Shown: in pieces, positions 1 through 6,895 of the stretch | How positions within the stretch are numbered: the stretch's first letter is position 1 | How the letters are laid out: each line of letters begins with the position of its first letter | Assembly (NCBI GenBank): GCA_027459565.1 | Contig: DAIDIA010000029.1 | Span: forward strand, 1-8,545 | From: Acidimicrobiaceae bacterium | GTDB lineage: Bacteria; Actinomycetota; Acidimicrobiia; Acidimicrobiales; Bog-793 | Direction: 5' to 3' | Length of the DNA: 8,545 nt | Position numbers and translations under genes: made by a program | The notes under the pieces: model-generated | The model's database searches: none | The model's input: only the letters and a program-made list of their open reading frames with translations | Told to the model about the DNA's origin: nothing

Positions 1-1
1 G

Positions 2-250
2 CTCGAGGCTCCCGATGAACTGCGCGGCCGGATCTCGGCGATCCAGCTCGCCGTCGTCAGCAGCGGTCCTCGCCTTGGCAACCTCGAGGCAGGCGGCGTC
101 GCGCAGGCATTCTCCGACCAGGTGTCGGTGGTCAGCGGTGGCCTTGGAGCGCTGATCGGCATCATCGTCATCTCGAGGCTGATGCCCCGATTCCTCAGCT
201 ATCGAATCGCGCGCACCGAGACCGACATCAGTCCGACGACCGGCTCATAG
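2..250 (+). CDS. MFS transporter, C-terminal fragment (5' end outside window)
   Basis: This is the last 82 codons of a gene that enters from the left edge and stops at TAG 248-250. The peptide begins LEAPDELRGRISAIQ. A short D-x-x-R-G-R loop precedes a hydrophobic helix in the MFS_3/EntS-like exporter family, and here it is followed by VVSSGPRLGNLEAGGVA, also typical of that family. A last membrane helix is visible (GGLGALIGIIVISRLMP), then a short polar cytoplasmic tail (RIARTETDISPTTGS). The family exports small hydrophobic molecules or siderophores by proton antiport across the cytoplasmic membrane; the substrate cannot be told from this fragment. The gene converges on the hydratase gene, with about 31 bp between the stop codons and no obvious terminator hairpin in that gap. 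Confidence 0.75.
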   Translation, partial: LEAPDELRGRISAIQLAVVSSGPRLGNLEAGGVAQAFSDQVSVVSGGLGALIGIIVISRLMPRFLSYRIARTETDISPTTGS

Positions 251-281
251 CCCGCTCATCGACCAAGGGCACTGCGTCGGG

Positions 282-824
282 TCAGGTGCGTGGCGCGAGA
301 TCGGGTTCGACCTGGCCGATCCTTGGCCCGAATCCCCGGCGGTAGACCATCAGCGTCCGGCGGAAGGTGATCACCACGGTGCCGTGCTGGTTGAATCCCG
401 TCGTCGCCACCGTGACGATGCCAACCTCGCTTCGCGAGTTGCTCGGTCTCAGCGCAATGACCTCTGACTGGGAGTAGATGGTGTCCCCGGCAAAGACGGG
501 CGCGGGCAGCCGGACCTCATCCCAGCCGAGGTTCGCGAAGACGTTCTGGCTCACGTCGGTGACGCTCTGTCCCGTCACGAGCGCGAGTGTGAACGTCGAA
601 TCGACAAGCGGTCGCTTGAATTCGGTCTGTGCGGCGTAGTGGTGGTCAAAGTGCACCGGCGCGGTGTTCTGACTCAACAGGGTCATCCAGATGTTGTCCG
701 TATCGGTGATCGTCCGTCCGAGGGGATGGCGGTAGATGTCTCCGATCGTGAAGTCCTCGAAGTAGCGTCCGCGCCAGCCCGGTACGACGCGCGATCCTCC
801 CTGACCCTCCTGGTCACCGGTCAT
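282..824 (-). CDS. MaoC-family acyl-CoA hydratase/dehydratase
   Basis: A 180-residue single hot-dog protein of the MaoC / R-specific enoyl-CoA hydratase family, which adds water to the double bond of a CoA thioester in the cytoplasm. Residues 20-33 (RYFEDFTIGDIYRH) are the usual opening of this family, and residues 53-60 (NTAPVHFD) correspond to the hydratase-2 motif D-x-N-P-x-H. Here Asn53 stands where the catalytic Asp is normally found, while His58 is kept. The central helix segment (STFTLALVTGQSV, from 76) and PVFAGDTIYSQSEV (109-121) also fit. The protein resembles, from memory, the actinobacterial subgroup found beside CitE-like lyases in C5-dicarboxyl-CoA (itaconyl/mesaconyl) breakdown, but no lyase gene lies in this window, so the substrate is uncertain. 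The start is well supported: GGAGGAG at 831-837 sits 6 nt upstream. The next gene upstream on the strand, dnaE2, ends 157 bp away and is probably a separate unit. Confidence 0.85.
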   Translation of the reverse strand: MTGDQEGQGGSRVVPGWRGRYFEDFTIGDIYRHPLGRTITDTDNIWMTLLSQNTAPVHFDHHYAAQTEFKRPLVDSTFTLALVTGQSVTDVSQNVFANLGWDEVRLPAPVFAGDTIYSQSEVIALRPSNSRSEVGIVTVATTGFNQHGTVVITFRRTLMVYRRGFGPRIGQVEPDLAPRT

Positions 825-830
825 CGTCGA

Positions 831-837
831 CTCCTCC
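831..837 (-). promoter_or_regulatory. Shine-Dalgarno of the MaoC-family gene
   Basis: GGAGGAG on the minus strand lies 6 nt before ATG 824-822. It is one of the two strong ribosome-binding sites in the window and fixes the hydratase start. It contrasts with dnaE2 and glnD, which have none. Confidence 0.75.
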
Positions 838-855
838 CGCTCCCTGTCATTTTGT

Positions 856-861
856 AGCGTA
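856..861 (-). promoter_or_regulatory. Candidate -10 element (TACGCT) of the MaoC-family gene
   Basis: TACGCT on the minus strand fits the actinobacterial TANNNT -10 consensus. A transcript starting about 7 nt downstream would carry a leader of about 25 nt holding the GGAGGAG site. I see no convincing -35 hexamer. Confidence 0.4.
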
Positions 862-934
862 GGCGCGTTCGATTGTGACGGACCGGGGTCTCCGACGCTT
901 CGTCGCCTCGGGATCGCGCGGTGTGAGCCTCTGT

Positions 935-965
935 CGAGGACACCGTCCTCTCGGCGAGGTCCTCG
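935..965 (-). terminator. Possible dnaE2 terminator hairpin, no U-tract
   Basis: Starting 17 bp past the dnaE2 stop there are two alternative GC-rich pairings. GAGGAC (936-941) can pair with GTCCTC (945-950) across a 3-nt loop, or CGAGGAC (935-941) can pair with GTCCTCG (959-965) across a 17-nt loop. No run of U follows, so this would be a non-canonical terminator or simply a stable mRNA 3' end. The position between two co-oriented but apparently separate genes is the main support. Confidence 0.3.
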
Positions 966-981
966 TGATCAGTGGAATCGA

Positions 982-3900
982 TCAGTGGAAGTTCCGGCTG
1001 CGCAGTGCCAGCGAACCGAGATCGAGCGCCTCGACCTGCTCCGCAACGACGCTGATGACCGACTCTGCCCGTTCGAGGCGTCCGCGCACGATCACCGCGG
1101 GACAGCACAGCTCGTTTCGATAACGCAGCCAGAGTCCGGGGGAGCAGATGACGTTGACAAGTCCGCTCTCGTCCTCCAGGTTCAAAAACACCACCCCCCC
1201 CGCCGTGCCCGGTCGCTGTCGATGGGTGATCACGCCAGCGACCAACACACGCCCGATCTCGACGTCCGCGAGAGCACTGATCGAAAGCACCGACCGGGCA
1301 CTGAGCGCGTGGCGAAGATGGACGAGCGGATGGCCATCGGGGGTGACACCCGTCGTTGCAAGGTCCGCGATGCTGAGTTCTTGCGCGGTCATCGGTGCGA
1401 GCGCGGGCGGACGGGCTCCGGACTGGGTGTAGGGAAGGCGCTCCTCGCCCGGCATGGCAAGCGCGCCGAGTGACCAGATGCTCTCGCGGCGCCGGGAGAC
1501 ACCGGGAGTTGGCTCTTCCATGGCGAAGGGCCCGATCCCCTCGCACGCGCCCGCTGCCCCGAGTGTCTCGAGCTGCGCGGCGCTCGCCCGGGACCGCCGC
1601 GCCAGATCGTCGAGGCTCGCATAGGGACGGCCCCTCGCGATGCGCTCCGCAAGATCGCGTCCGATGCCGCGTACCGCTCCAAGACCAAGGCGCACCACAC
1701 ACCGGTGGGGGGCCTCCTGATCCTTGACGAGCGAGGCCTCGGGTTCGGAGTGATTGACATGGGCGCGATGCACAACGACCCCGTGTCGCATCGCGTCACC
1801 AACGAGCGACTGCGCGGACCAGAACCCCATCGGCTGCGCATTGAGCAGCCCCGCAAGGAAGACCTCGGGATAGTGCAGCTTCAACCACGCGGAGGCGTAG
1901 ACGAGGTAGGCGAACGAGACCGCATGCGATTCGGGGAATCCATAGTTCGCGAACGCGGCGAGCTGTTCAAAGATGCGCTCGGCAACCTCGACACTCACCC
2001 CCCTTTCGAACATCCCCTCGTAGAGACGCCGCTGGATCGCCCGCATCCGCTCGGCAGACCGCTTTGAACCCATCGCCTGACGCAGCTGGTCGGCCTCGGT
2101 CGCGCTGAAGCCCGCGACATCGATCGCGATCTGCATCAGCTGCTCCTGGAAGAGCGGAACACCGAGGGTCTTCTTGAGTGACCGCTCGAGAAGCGGATGC
2201 AGATAGGTGACCTGCTCCTTGCCCGCGCGCCGACGGAGATAGGGGTGGACAGATCCCCCCTGGATGGGCCCGGGACGGATCAGCGCGACCTCGACGACGA
2301 GATCGTAGAAACACGTTGGCCTCAGACGGGGAAGAGTTGCCATCTGCGCCCGGCTCTCGACCTGGAAGACGCCCATCGAATCCCCGCTCGCCAACATCGC
2401 ATAGACCGCATCGTCCTGTTCGATCAATGCAAGGTCGATCTGCGTCCCGTCAAAACCCGCGAGGAGATCGATCATCCGGTGCAATGCCTCGAGCATGCCG
2501 AGGCCGAGGAGGTCGAACTTCACCAGCCCGATCTCGGCACAGTCGTCCTTGTCCCACTGCAAGACAGAACGCCCCTCCCGACGCGCCCACTCCACCGGAC
2601 AGACCTCGATGACCGGGCGATCACAGATCACCATGCCACCCGAGTGGATGCCGAGATGGCGCGGAGCACCGAGAAGTTCGCGGACAAACCGGGTCACTCC
2701 GACGGGAACGTCTTGAAAGGGATCCTGTCCACTCTCGGACTGTCCGAGATGGCGCGATCCGTAGCTCGCGACCTCCTTTGACCACTGGTGCACCTTCGAC
2801 TCCTCGTAGCCGAGTGCGCGCCCGACGTCGCGGATTGCAGAACGCGTGCGGTAGGTGATGACATTCGCAACCTGCGCGGCGTGTTCTCGGTCATAGCGCG
2901 CGTAGACATACGCGATCACCTCGTCGCGTCGACCTGACTCGATATCGAGATCGATATCCGGGGGGCCCTCGCGCGCCGCCGAGAGAAAACGCTCGAAGAG
3001 CAGTCCGAGTCCGACCGCATCGACATTCGTGATGCCAAGCGCGTAGCAGACCGCGGAGTTCGCCGCCGATCCGCGACCCTGGCAGTAGATGTTCGATCGC
3101 CGACAGAATGCAACGATGTCATGGACGACGAGGAAATACCCTGGAAAGCCGAGCTGGTTGATGATCTCGAGCTCGCGGTCTATCTGTTGCCATGCCCCGG
3201 GAACGCGTTCGCGATCGCGCATTCCATAACGCACGCGGGCCCCCTGCTCGGCAAGGTCGCGCAGGTACCGATCCTCGTTGTATCCCTCGGGAACCGGGAA
3301 CGGCGGGAGTCCAGGGACCACGCAGGAAAAGTCAAAGGCGCAGCTCTCTCCGATCTCGACCGTCGCCTCAAGCGCACCCGGATAACGCGCAAAGCGACGC
3401 GCCTGTTCCGCCGAGGACCGCAACGTCTGACCCGCCCACGCAGGAAGCCATCCGGCGACCTCCTCGAGGGTCCTCTTCGCGCGCACCGCACTCAGGAGAC
3501 TCGCGAGTGGATAGTCCTTCGCGCTCGCGTAGTGCGCGTTCGCGCTTGCGACAATTGCAACGTGTGCGCGCGCAGCGATCTCTGCCAGTGCATCGTTGCG
3601 CGCGCTGTCAAGCGGCGAACCGTGATCGAAGAGCTCCATGAAGACCCGGTCCCTTCCAAAACATGCGATGAGTTGATCAAGTGCGCGCGCTGCAGGTCGC
3701 GGTCCCCCCTCCTCGAGCGCGCGGCGCACGCTGCCGTGTCGGCAGCCCGTGAGCACAACCCAGTTCCCGTGATGTGACGAACCGAGCTCCCCGAGCGAGA
3801 AGGCTGGCTGGCCCTTCCTGGAGCCGCGCAGGTGCGCGCGCCCGCTTGCCGCCGAGAGCGACGCGTATCCAGCGGCACCCATCGCAAGGACAACGAGGTG

Positions 3901-4311
3901 GTGCGCCTGTGGATCTATCGCTCCCGCGCGCTCGTCGACCTCGAGACCCGGCGCGACCGGAAGACTCAGCTCTGCGCCAAAGATGCTGGGGAGCCCGACC
4001 TCGCGCGCGGCCGTTGCAAAGCGCACCGCTCCGTACATCCCGTTGTGATCGGTCAGCGCGAGACCCGAAAGGCCAAGGCGCACCGCCTCGTCAACGAGAC
4101 TCTCGGGGTCGCTGGCCCCATCGAGGAAGCTGAAGTTCGAGTGACAGTGCAGCTCGACGTAGGGAACCCCCTCCGGCCGCGAACGCGCGCGGAGGAGATC
4201 CGCAACGCCGGCCAGCGGGTCGCTCACACCGGCCCCGGTCGAACCGGCTCCGCGCCCGGCGAGACGGCGCTCGAGCTCTGACCACGGGATCACGGGATTG
4301 AACGAGGGCAT
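982..4311 (-). CDS. dnaE2: Error-prone C-family DNA polymerase DnaE2
   Basis: The catalytic polymerase of the SOS mutasome, which extends DNA past lesions in the cytoplasm. It has 1109 residues from ATG 4311, the usual DnaE2 length, and opens PSFNPVIPWSELERRL, a typical DnaE2 start. The PHP domain covers about 50-270, with LHCHSNFSFLDG (54-65), LTDHNGMYGA (about 86-95) and the family block TGCRHG. The palm has GRGSAANSA and PDIDLDIES (451-459), with the two metal-binding aspartates; the third is in VKFD (Asp600). GIHSGGMVI and VPLFQEQLMQIA are further C-family blocks. Next come a helix-hairpin-helix segment (about 875-925) and a C-terminal OB fold (about 1022-1095). An in-frame ATG at 4332 lies inside the LexA palindrome and is rejected as the start. 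The gene follows imuB by 86 bp but has its own LexA site and -10. It lacks a Shine-Dalgarno, so leaderless translation is inferred. A G8 tract interrupts the 3' part. The replicative alternative (DnaE1) is unlikely given context and sequence. Confidence 0.95.
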   Translation of the reverse strand: MPSFNPVIPWSELERRLAGRGAGSTGAGVSDPLAGVADLLRARSRPEGVPYVELHCHSNFSFLDGASDPESLVDEAVRLGLSGLALTDHNGMYGAVRFATAAREVGLPSIFGAELSLPVAPGLEVDERAGAIDPQAHHLVVLAMGAAGYASLSAASGRAHLRGSRKGQPAFSLGELGSSHHGNWVVLTGCRHGSVRRALEEGGPRPAARALDQLIACFGRDRVFMELFDHGSPLDSARNDALAEIAARAHVAIVASANAHYASAKDYPLASLLSAVRAKRTLEEVAGWLPAWAGQTLRSSAEQARRFARYPGALEATVEIGESCAFDFSCVVPGLPPFPVPEGYNEDRYLRDLAEQGARVRYGMRDRERVPGAWQQIDRELEIINQLGFPGYFLVVHDIVAFCRRSNIYCQGRGSAANSAVCYALGITNVDAVGLGLLFERFLSAAREGPPDIDLDIESGRRDEVIAYVYARYDREHAAQVANVITYRTRSAIRDVGRALGYEESKVHQWSKEVASYGSRHLGQSESGQDPFQDVPVGVTRFVRELLGAPRHLGIHSGGMVICDRPVIEVCPVEWARREGRSVLQWDKDDCAEIGLVKFDLLGLGMLEALHRMIDLLAGFDGTQIDLALIEQDDAVYAMLASGDSMGVFQVESRAQMATLPRLRPTCFYDLVVEVALIRPGPIQGGSVHPYLRRRAGKEQVTYLHPLLERSLKKTLGVPLFQEQLMQIAIDVAGFSATEADQLRQAMGSKRSAERMRAIQRRLYEGMFERGVSVEVAERIFEQLAAFANYGFPESHAVSFAYLVYASAWLKLHYPEVFLAGLLNAQPMGFWSAQSLVGDAMRHGVVVHRAHVNHSEPEASLVKDQEAPHRCVVRLGLGAVRGIGRDLAERIARGRPYASLDDLARRSRASAAQLETLGAAGACEGIGPFAMEEPTPGVSRRRESIWSLGALAMPGEERLPYTQSGARPPALAPMTAQELSIADLATTGVTPDGHPLVHLRHALSARSVLSISALADVEIGRVLVAGVITHRQRPGTAGGVVFLNLEDESGLVNVICSPGLWLRYRNELCCPAVIVRGRLERAESVISVVAEQVEALDLGSLALRSRNFH
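1194..1201 (-). repeat. G8 homopolymer tract inside dnaE2
   Basis: Eight consecutive C on the plus strand read as G8 in the dnaE2 coding strand, across the codons for Ala-Gly-Gly-Val near residues 1037-1040, at the start of an OB-fold strand (GGVVFLNLED). A one-base slip here would remove the last 70 or so residues and leave the polymerase core intact. Confidence 0.9.
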
Positions 4312-4317
4312 GGACCA

Positions 4318-4323
4318 AAGATA
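4318..4323 (-). promoter_or_regulatory. Candidate -10 element (TATCTT) of dnaE2
   Basis: TATCTT on the minus strand fits TANNNT and overlaps the left arm of the LexA palindrome. Only 6 nt separate it from ATG 4311, so transcription would begin at or next to the start codon, giving a leaderless mRNA. LexA bound at the palindrome would cover this hexamer directly, which explains repression. This is inferred from position and consensus only. Confidence 0.5.
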
Positions 4324-4346
4324 ATCGAACATATGTTCGATTATCT
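4319..4346. promoter_or_regulatory. LexA operator (SOS box) of dnaE2, 28-bp perfect palindrome
   Basis: The core TCGAACATATGTTCGA (4325-4340) matches the actinobacterial LexA consensus TCGAAC-N4-GTTCGA. The symmetry continues without mismatch for 6 bp on each side, giving a 28-bp palindrome. It lies in the 86-bp gap between the imuB stop and the dnaE2 start, ending 7 bp before ATG 4311. It gives dnaE2 a promoter separate from imuA'-imuB. Confidence 0.93.
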
Positions 4347-4397
4347 AGTGCGGATCTTCGTGCCTCCTCGGCGCGGACGCACACTCTCTCGCCTGGC

Positions 4398-5987
4398 TCA
4401 GTCGTACTCCCCCTCGAGGTGCCACCTGCCCCGGGCACAGAGGACGAGGAGCGCGCGTTCGTCATCAAGGAGCAGCTGGAGGCGCGCGCGCCGCGTCGCG
4501 CGGCGGGGATCCCACCACAGCTCCTCGCTCGGCCAGGGTCCACTCCAGCCCTTGACTCCGAAGGTGCCGCCATGGGAGAGGACAACCCTCTCGGGCGTCC
4601 CCCGCAAGATTCCGCGCCGGTCGACGCGAACCTCGGTCCCGTCGCGCGCAACGAGGGCGATCTCGGGAAGTTCACAGTAGACAAGGGCGGGACTCGGGAG
4701 GGGAAGCCGGCCGGGCCAGGGCATGGGTGGTCTTTTCGTCTGGCGCGGAGCCGGCTCGCCAAAACAGGAATAGGAGATCCGTTCGATCGGGCCGCGTCCA
4801 CCATCGAGTCGTGCCTGCATCACCATGTTCTGGCCGAGCATCCCCTCGAGACGTACACAGACCCGCGCGATCTCGTCGTCATCGCGTGCCTGTTGGTCCC
4901 AGAACCCGAGCTGATCTCCCTGTGCGTCGATGACCTCGTGTGCGCGAAGCGAGAGTGCGCTCACACCGAGTGCGTCCGGGAACTCTCCGGGATGCATCTG
5001 GCCCTCCCCGCCCATCCAGGAAGAGAGCTGCCAGCGCATGCGTTCGGCCAGGGAACGTGCATCCCAGCCATGGCCACGTTGCCAAAGGCGCGTGTCGGTG
5101 CGCGCATCGCTCCTGATGACACCGAGCTCACAGATCGTGCAGCGAAGGCCGCGCGCGCGAAGCTGTGCACAGAACGCCTCGCTCAATGTCGCGACGTGCC
5201 CGACAAGCACCTCCATCTCGGCAATCGGTTCATCAAAATGCCCGAGTTCAACGATCTCTTCATCGCTGTCATATCCCGTGTGCCGGTCGAGCTCGCGTGC
5301 GCGGGCGCGTTGTTGTGCGAAGAACCCCCGCATGCCAAAACGCTCCAGCACATCACTCTCCTCAAGGTCGGCGAACGCGCCGAGCGTGTGGATGCCAAGA
5401 CGTTCAAGCAGGCCGCTCAACTCGGGTTCACCGATCAGCTCGACGGGAAGATCTGCCAGGAACGTCGCCGTCGCCCCAGGGGGGACGATCACCCCGTCGC
5501 GGGCGGCGAGTGCTGCCCCGAACGATCCCTCCGCAATGCCGATCTCCCACTCACGGCGGCCCTCCTGATCTCCGAGAAGATCGCGTATGGCCTGGTCGAT
5601 CACACGGACCAGCATGTGCTCACCACCGAAATACCGGGCAGGGCCACGGGTAGGGATCGCCATCCACCCCGGCTCGCGCACAATCAGGCCGGGTGCCAGC
5701 TCATGGATCTTCCGGACGACGGGAGTGAAGACATGAAACTCGGCCGCCCTGTCTCTTGGAAGGCGCGTGAGATCGGGAACACGGCGCTCTGCCTCCCTGA
5801 GGTCCTGTCCAATCGATACACCCTGTTCGCGCGCACGCGAAGAGGCGGCGATCACGCGACCATCCTCCGTGACGACAGCCGCGGAATCAACAGCAACCGC
5901 GTGGGCGATGATCGGCCAATGGGGGAAGACCACCACCAGCATGCGCTCGGGGAACTTGTCCTTGGTCGGAATCGATCTGCTGTTCAT
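4398..5987 (-). CDS. imuB: ImuB, non-catalytic Y-family polymerase homologue (mutasome adaptor)
   Basis: A 529-residue Y-family polymerase homologue that, by family knowledge, acts as the hub of the mutasome by binding the beta clamp, ImuA' and DnaE2. The N-terminal segment MLVVVFPHWPIIAHA (16-30) replaces the D-x-D motif of active Y polymerases. MAIPTRGPARYFGGE (109-123) stands where they have S-I-D-E, so the metal-binding carboxylates are missing. A helix-hairpin-helix-like stretch follows (LLERLGIHTLGAFADLEESDVLERFG, 193-218), then the little-finger region. QLGFWD (359-364) is a good candidate clamp-binding hexapeptide. The C-terminus (WSGPWPSEELWWDPRRATRRARLQ, about 481-504) is typical of ImuB. 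The start ATG 5987 directly follows the imuA' stop TAG (5990-5988), implying coupled translation. ATG 5942 (Met16), closer to the usual family N-terminus, is the alternative. The closest other explanation, an active DinB, is excluded by the missing residues. Confidence 0.92.
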   Translation of the reverse strand: MNSRSIPTKDKFPERMLVVVFPHWPIIAHAVAVDSAAVVTEDGRVIAASSRAREQGVSIGQDLREAERRVPDLTRLPRDRAAEFHVFTPVVRKIHELAPGLIVREPGWMAIPTRGPARYFGGEHMLVRVIDQAIRDLLGDQEGRREWEIGIAEGSFGAALAARDGVIVPPGATATFLADLPVELIGEPELSGLLERLGIHTLGAFADLEESDVLERFGMRGFFAQQRARARELDRHTGYDSDEEIVELGHFDEPIAEMEVLVGHVATLSEAFCAQLRARGLRCTICELGVIRSDARTDTRLWQRGHGWDARSLAERMRWQLSSWMGGEGQMHPGEFPDALGVSALSLRAHEVIDAQGDQLGFWDQQARDDDEIARVCVRLEGMLGQNMVMQARLDGGRGPIERISYSCFGEPAPRQTKRPPMPWPGRLPLPSPALVYCELPEIALVARDGTEVRVDRRGILRGTPERVVLSHGGTFGVKGWSGPWPSEELWWDPRRATRRARLQLLLDDERALLVLCARGRWHLEGEYD

Positions 5988-6872
5988 CTATCCAACGTCG
6001 TGCAGCCCGCCGCCGTCGAATCTTGCATCGCGTCGGTCATCGCCAGATTGGCCGAAGTCGTGCAGCCCGACGTGCACGGGAGGATGCTCTCGTGCGTCAC
6101 GAGAGAGACAGGCGCCATCATTGGGAAAGGTGAGTTCGTGCACCTCGCGCACCGAGGTGCTGCGCCGATGCGTGACCTCAACGCGCAGCTGGCGACTTGA
6201 GAGATGTCCGTCTCCGCGCCCGATCCCAGCAGCGGTGCTCTTCACGACCTCGATCAGGGTGTCGGGAACCTCTGGCCAATAGCGTTGGCTCGCCATGGAC
6301 GAGGATGAACCAGAGCCGGCACGCAGGGTGATCGGTGGAGCGAGGACTACCAGTACGCAGCGATACTCACGCGCGCGACGCTGCAGGCGCCTCGCGTCAT
6401 GGACACTGACGGGACGATCGCTGCCGAGGAGAAGGAGTGAACAGGCCTCCATCAGGACCGACGCCGCGCCCGCTACCCGTTCGACCGGATGGGGGATCAC
6501 CACGAGATGCTCGAGCGCGACCCCAAGCTCTGTCGCACCCACAAGACTTGCCCGGGAGAGGTTGAGCATGCCGACCCAACGGCGGTCGCGCGTCGGACCA
6601 GCACACAGTCCGAACGCGAGCGAGGTCATTCCGTGACCCCGTACGCCACCGATCAGCACCGTGCTGCCACCCCGCAGGCCGCGAGATCCAAACAGCGCCG
6701 CGAGCGGTGGAGCGAGCATGAGAGCCCGCGCGTCCGGCGGAAGGTCGCGTGCCCCCCGGTGGACCTCACCCAGAAGTGCCTGGTGACGGGCGCGGCGGAC
6801 CGGGTCATCGACGACAGTGTCGGCCAAAACAGGACCGCCCGACACTGACCGGTCAGGGGAAACCCGGGTCAT
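5988..6872 (-). CDS. imuA': ImuA', RecA-like mutasome accessory protein
   Basis: A 294-residue RecA-fold protein, first gene of the SOS mutagenesis unit; it partners ImuB and DnaE2 in lesion bypass. It has the layout expected for actinobacterial ImuA': an N-terminal helical segment (about 24-65, RARHQALLGEVHRGARDL), then a core strand-loop TVLIGGVRGHGMTSLAFGL (71-89). That loop is a Walker A with methionine at the lysine position (GVRGHGMT, 76-83), so ordinary ATP hydrolysis is doubtful. RCVLVVLAPP (171-180) looks like a later core strand, and an Arg-rich segment precedes the tail. The tail carries GLHDFG (269-274) and GLHDVG (289-294), exactly 20 residues apart. ATG 6872 overlaps the stop of a five-codon upstream ORF (ATGA), with only a weak GGA upstream. 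The stop TAG abuts the imuB start. A LexA palindrome lies about 35 bp upstream. Assignment rests largely on operon position plus the degenerate RecA core. Confidence 0.88.
   Translation of the reverse strand: MTRVSPDRSVSGGPVLADTVVDDPVRRARHQALLGEVHRGARDLPPDARALMLAPPLAALFGSRGLRGGSTVLIGGVRGHGMTSLAFGLCAGPTRDRRWVGMLNLSRASLVGATELGVALEHLVVIPHPVERVAGAASVLMEACSLLLLGSDRPVSVHDARRLQRRAREYRCVLVVLAPPITLRAGSGSSSSMASQRYWPEVPDTLIEVVKSTAAGIGRGDGHLSSRQLRVEVTHRRSTSVREVHELTFPNDGACLSRDAREHPPVHVGLHDFGQSGDDRRDARFDGGGLHDVG
5997..6069. repeat. Pair of 13-bp direct repeats in the imuA' 3' end
   Basis: GTCGTGCAGCCCG occurs at 5997-6009 and again at 6057-6069, offset by exactly 60 bp and therefore in the same reading frame. 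On the coding strand both encode Gly-Leu-His-Asp, producing the duplicated GLHD[FV]G at the ImuA' C-terminus. Confidence 0.85.
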
Positions 6873-6886
6873 GAGCCATCCGACAT
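6869..6886 (-). CDS. Candidate five-codon leader ORF upstream of imuA'
   Basis: ATG 6886 opens a frame coding Met-Ser-Asp-Gly-Ser and closing at TGA 6871-6869; its stop overlaps the imuA' start as ATGA. The probable -10 (TAGGCT, 6896-6901) would place the 5' end of the transcript within a few bases of this ATG, so ribosomes loading on a near-leaderless mRNA would meet it first and could reinitiate on imuA'. The peptide is too short to judge as a protein. It may be a chance arrangement. Confidence 0.25.
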   Translation of the reverse strand: MSDGS

Positions 6887-6895
6887 AGGCGACTC

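Noticed and set aside
862..875. TCGAAC half-site upstream of the MaoC-family gene as a possible third LexA box
   Set aside because: Only one arm is present; the other half (GTTCGA at the proper spacing) is missing, so SOS control of the hydratase is not supported.
821..1702. 293-codon minus-strand frame overlapping the 3' end of dnaE2
   Set aside because: Arg/Pro/Gly-rich composition without domain features, fully overlapping the conserved dnaE2 OB fold and running into the hydratase start: an out-of-frame shadow.
4319..4346. The palindrome as an intrinsic terminator for imuB
   Set aside because: The stem is AT-rich, no U-tract follows, and the sequence is a full LexA consensus in a promoter position.
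4419..6200. 593-codon open frame on the plus strand, antisense to imuB and the end of imuA'
   Set aside because: It is in the mirror frame of two well-supported genes, lacks a recognisable domain, and such long antisense frames are common in GC-rich codon usage. No promoter or ribosome-binding site supports it.
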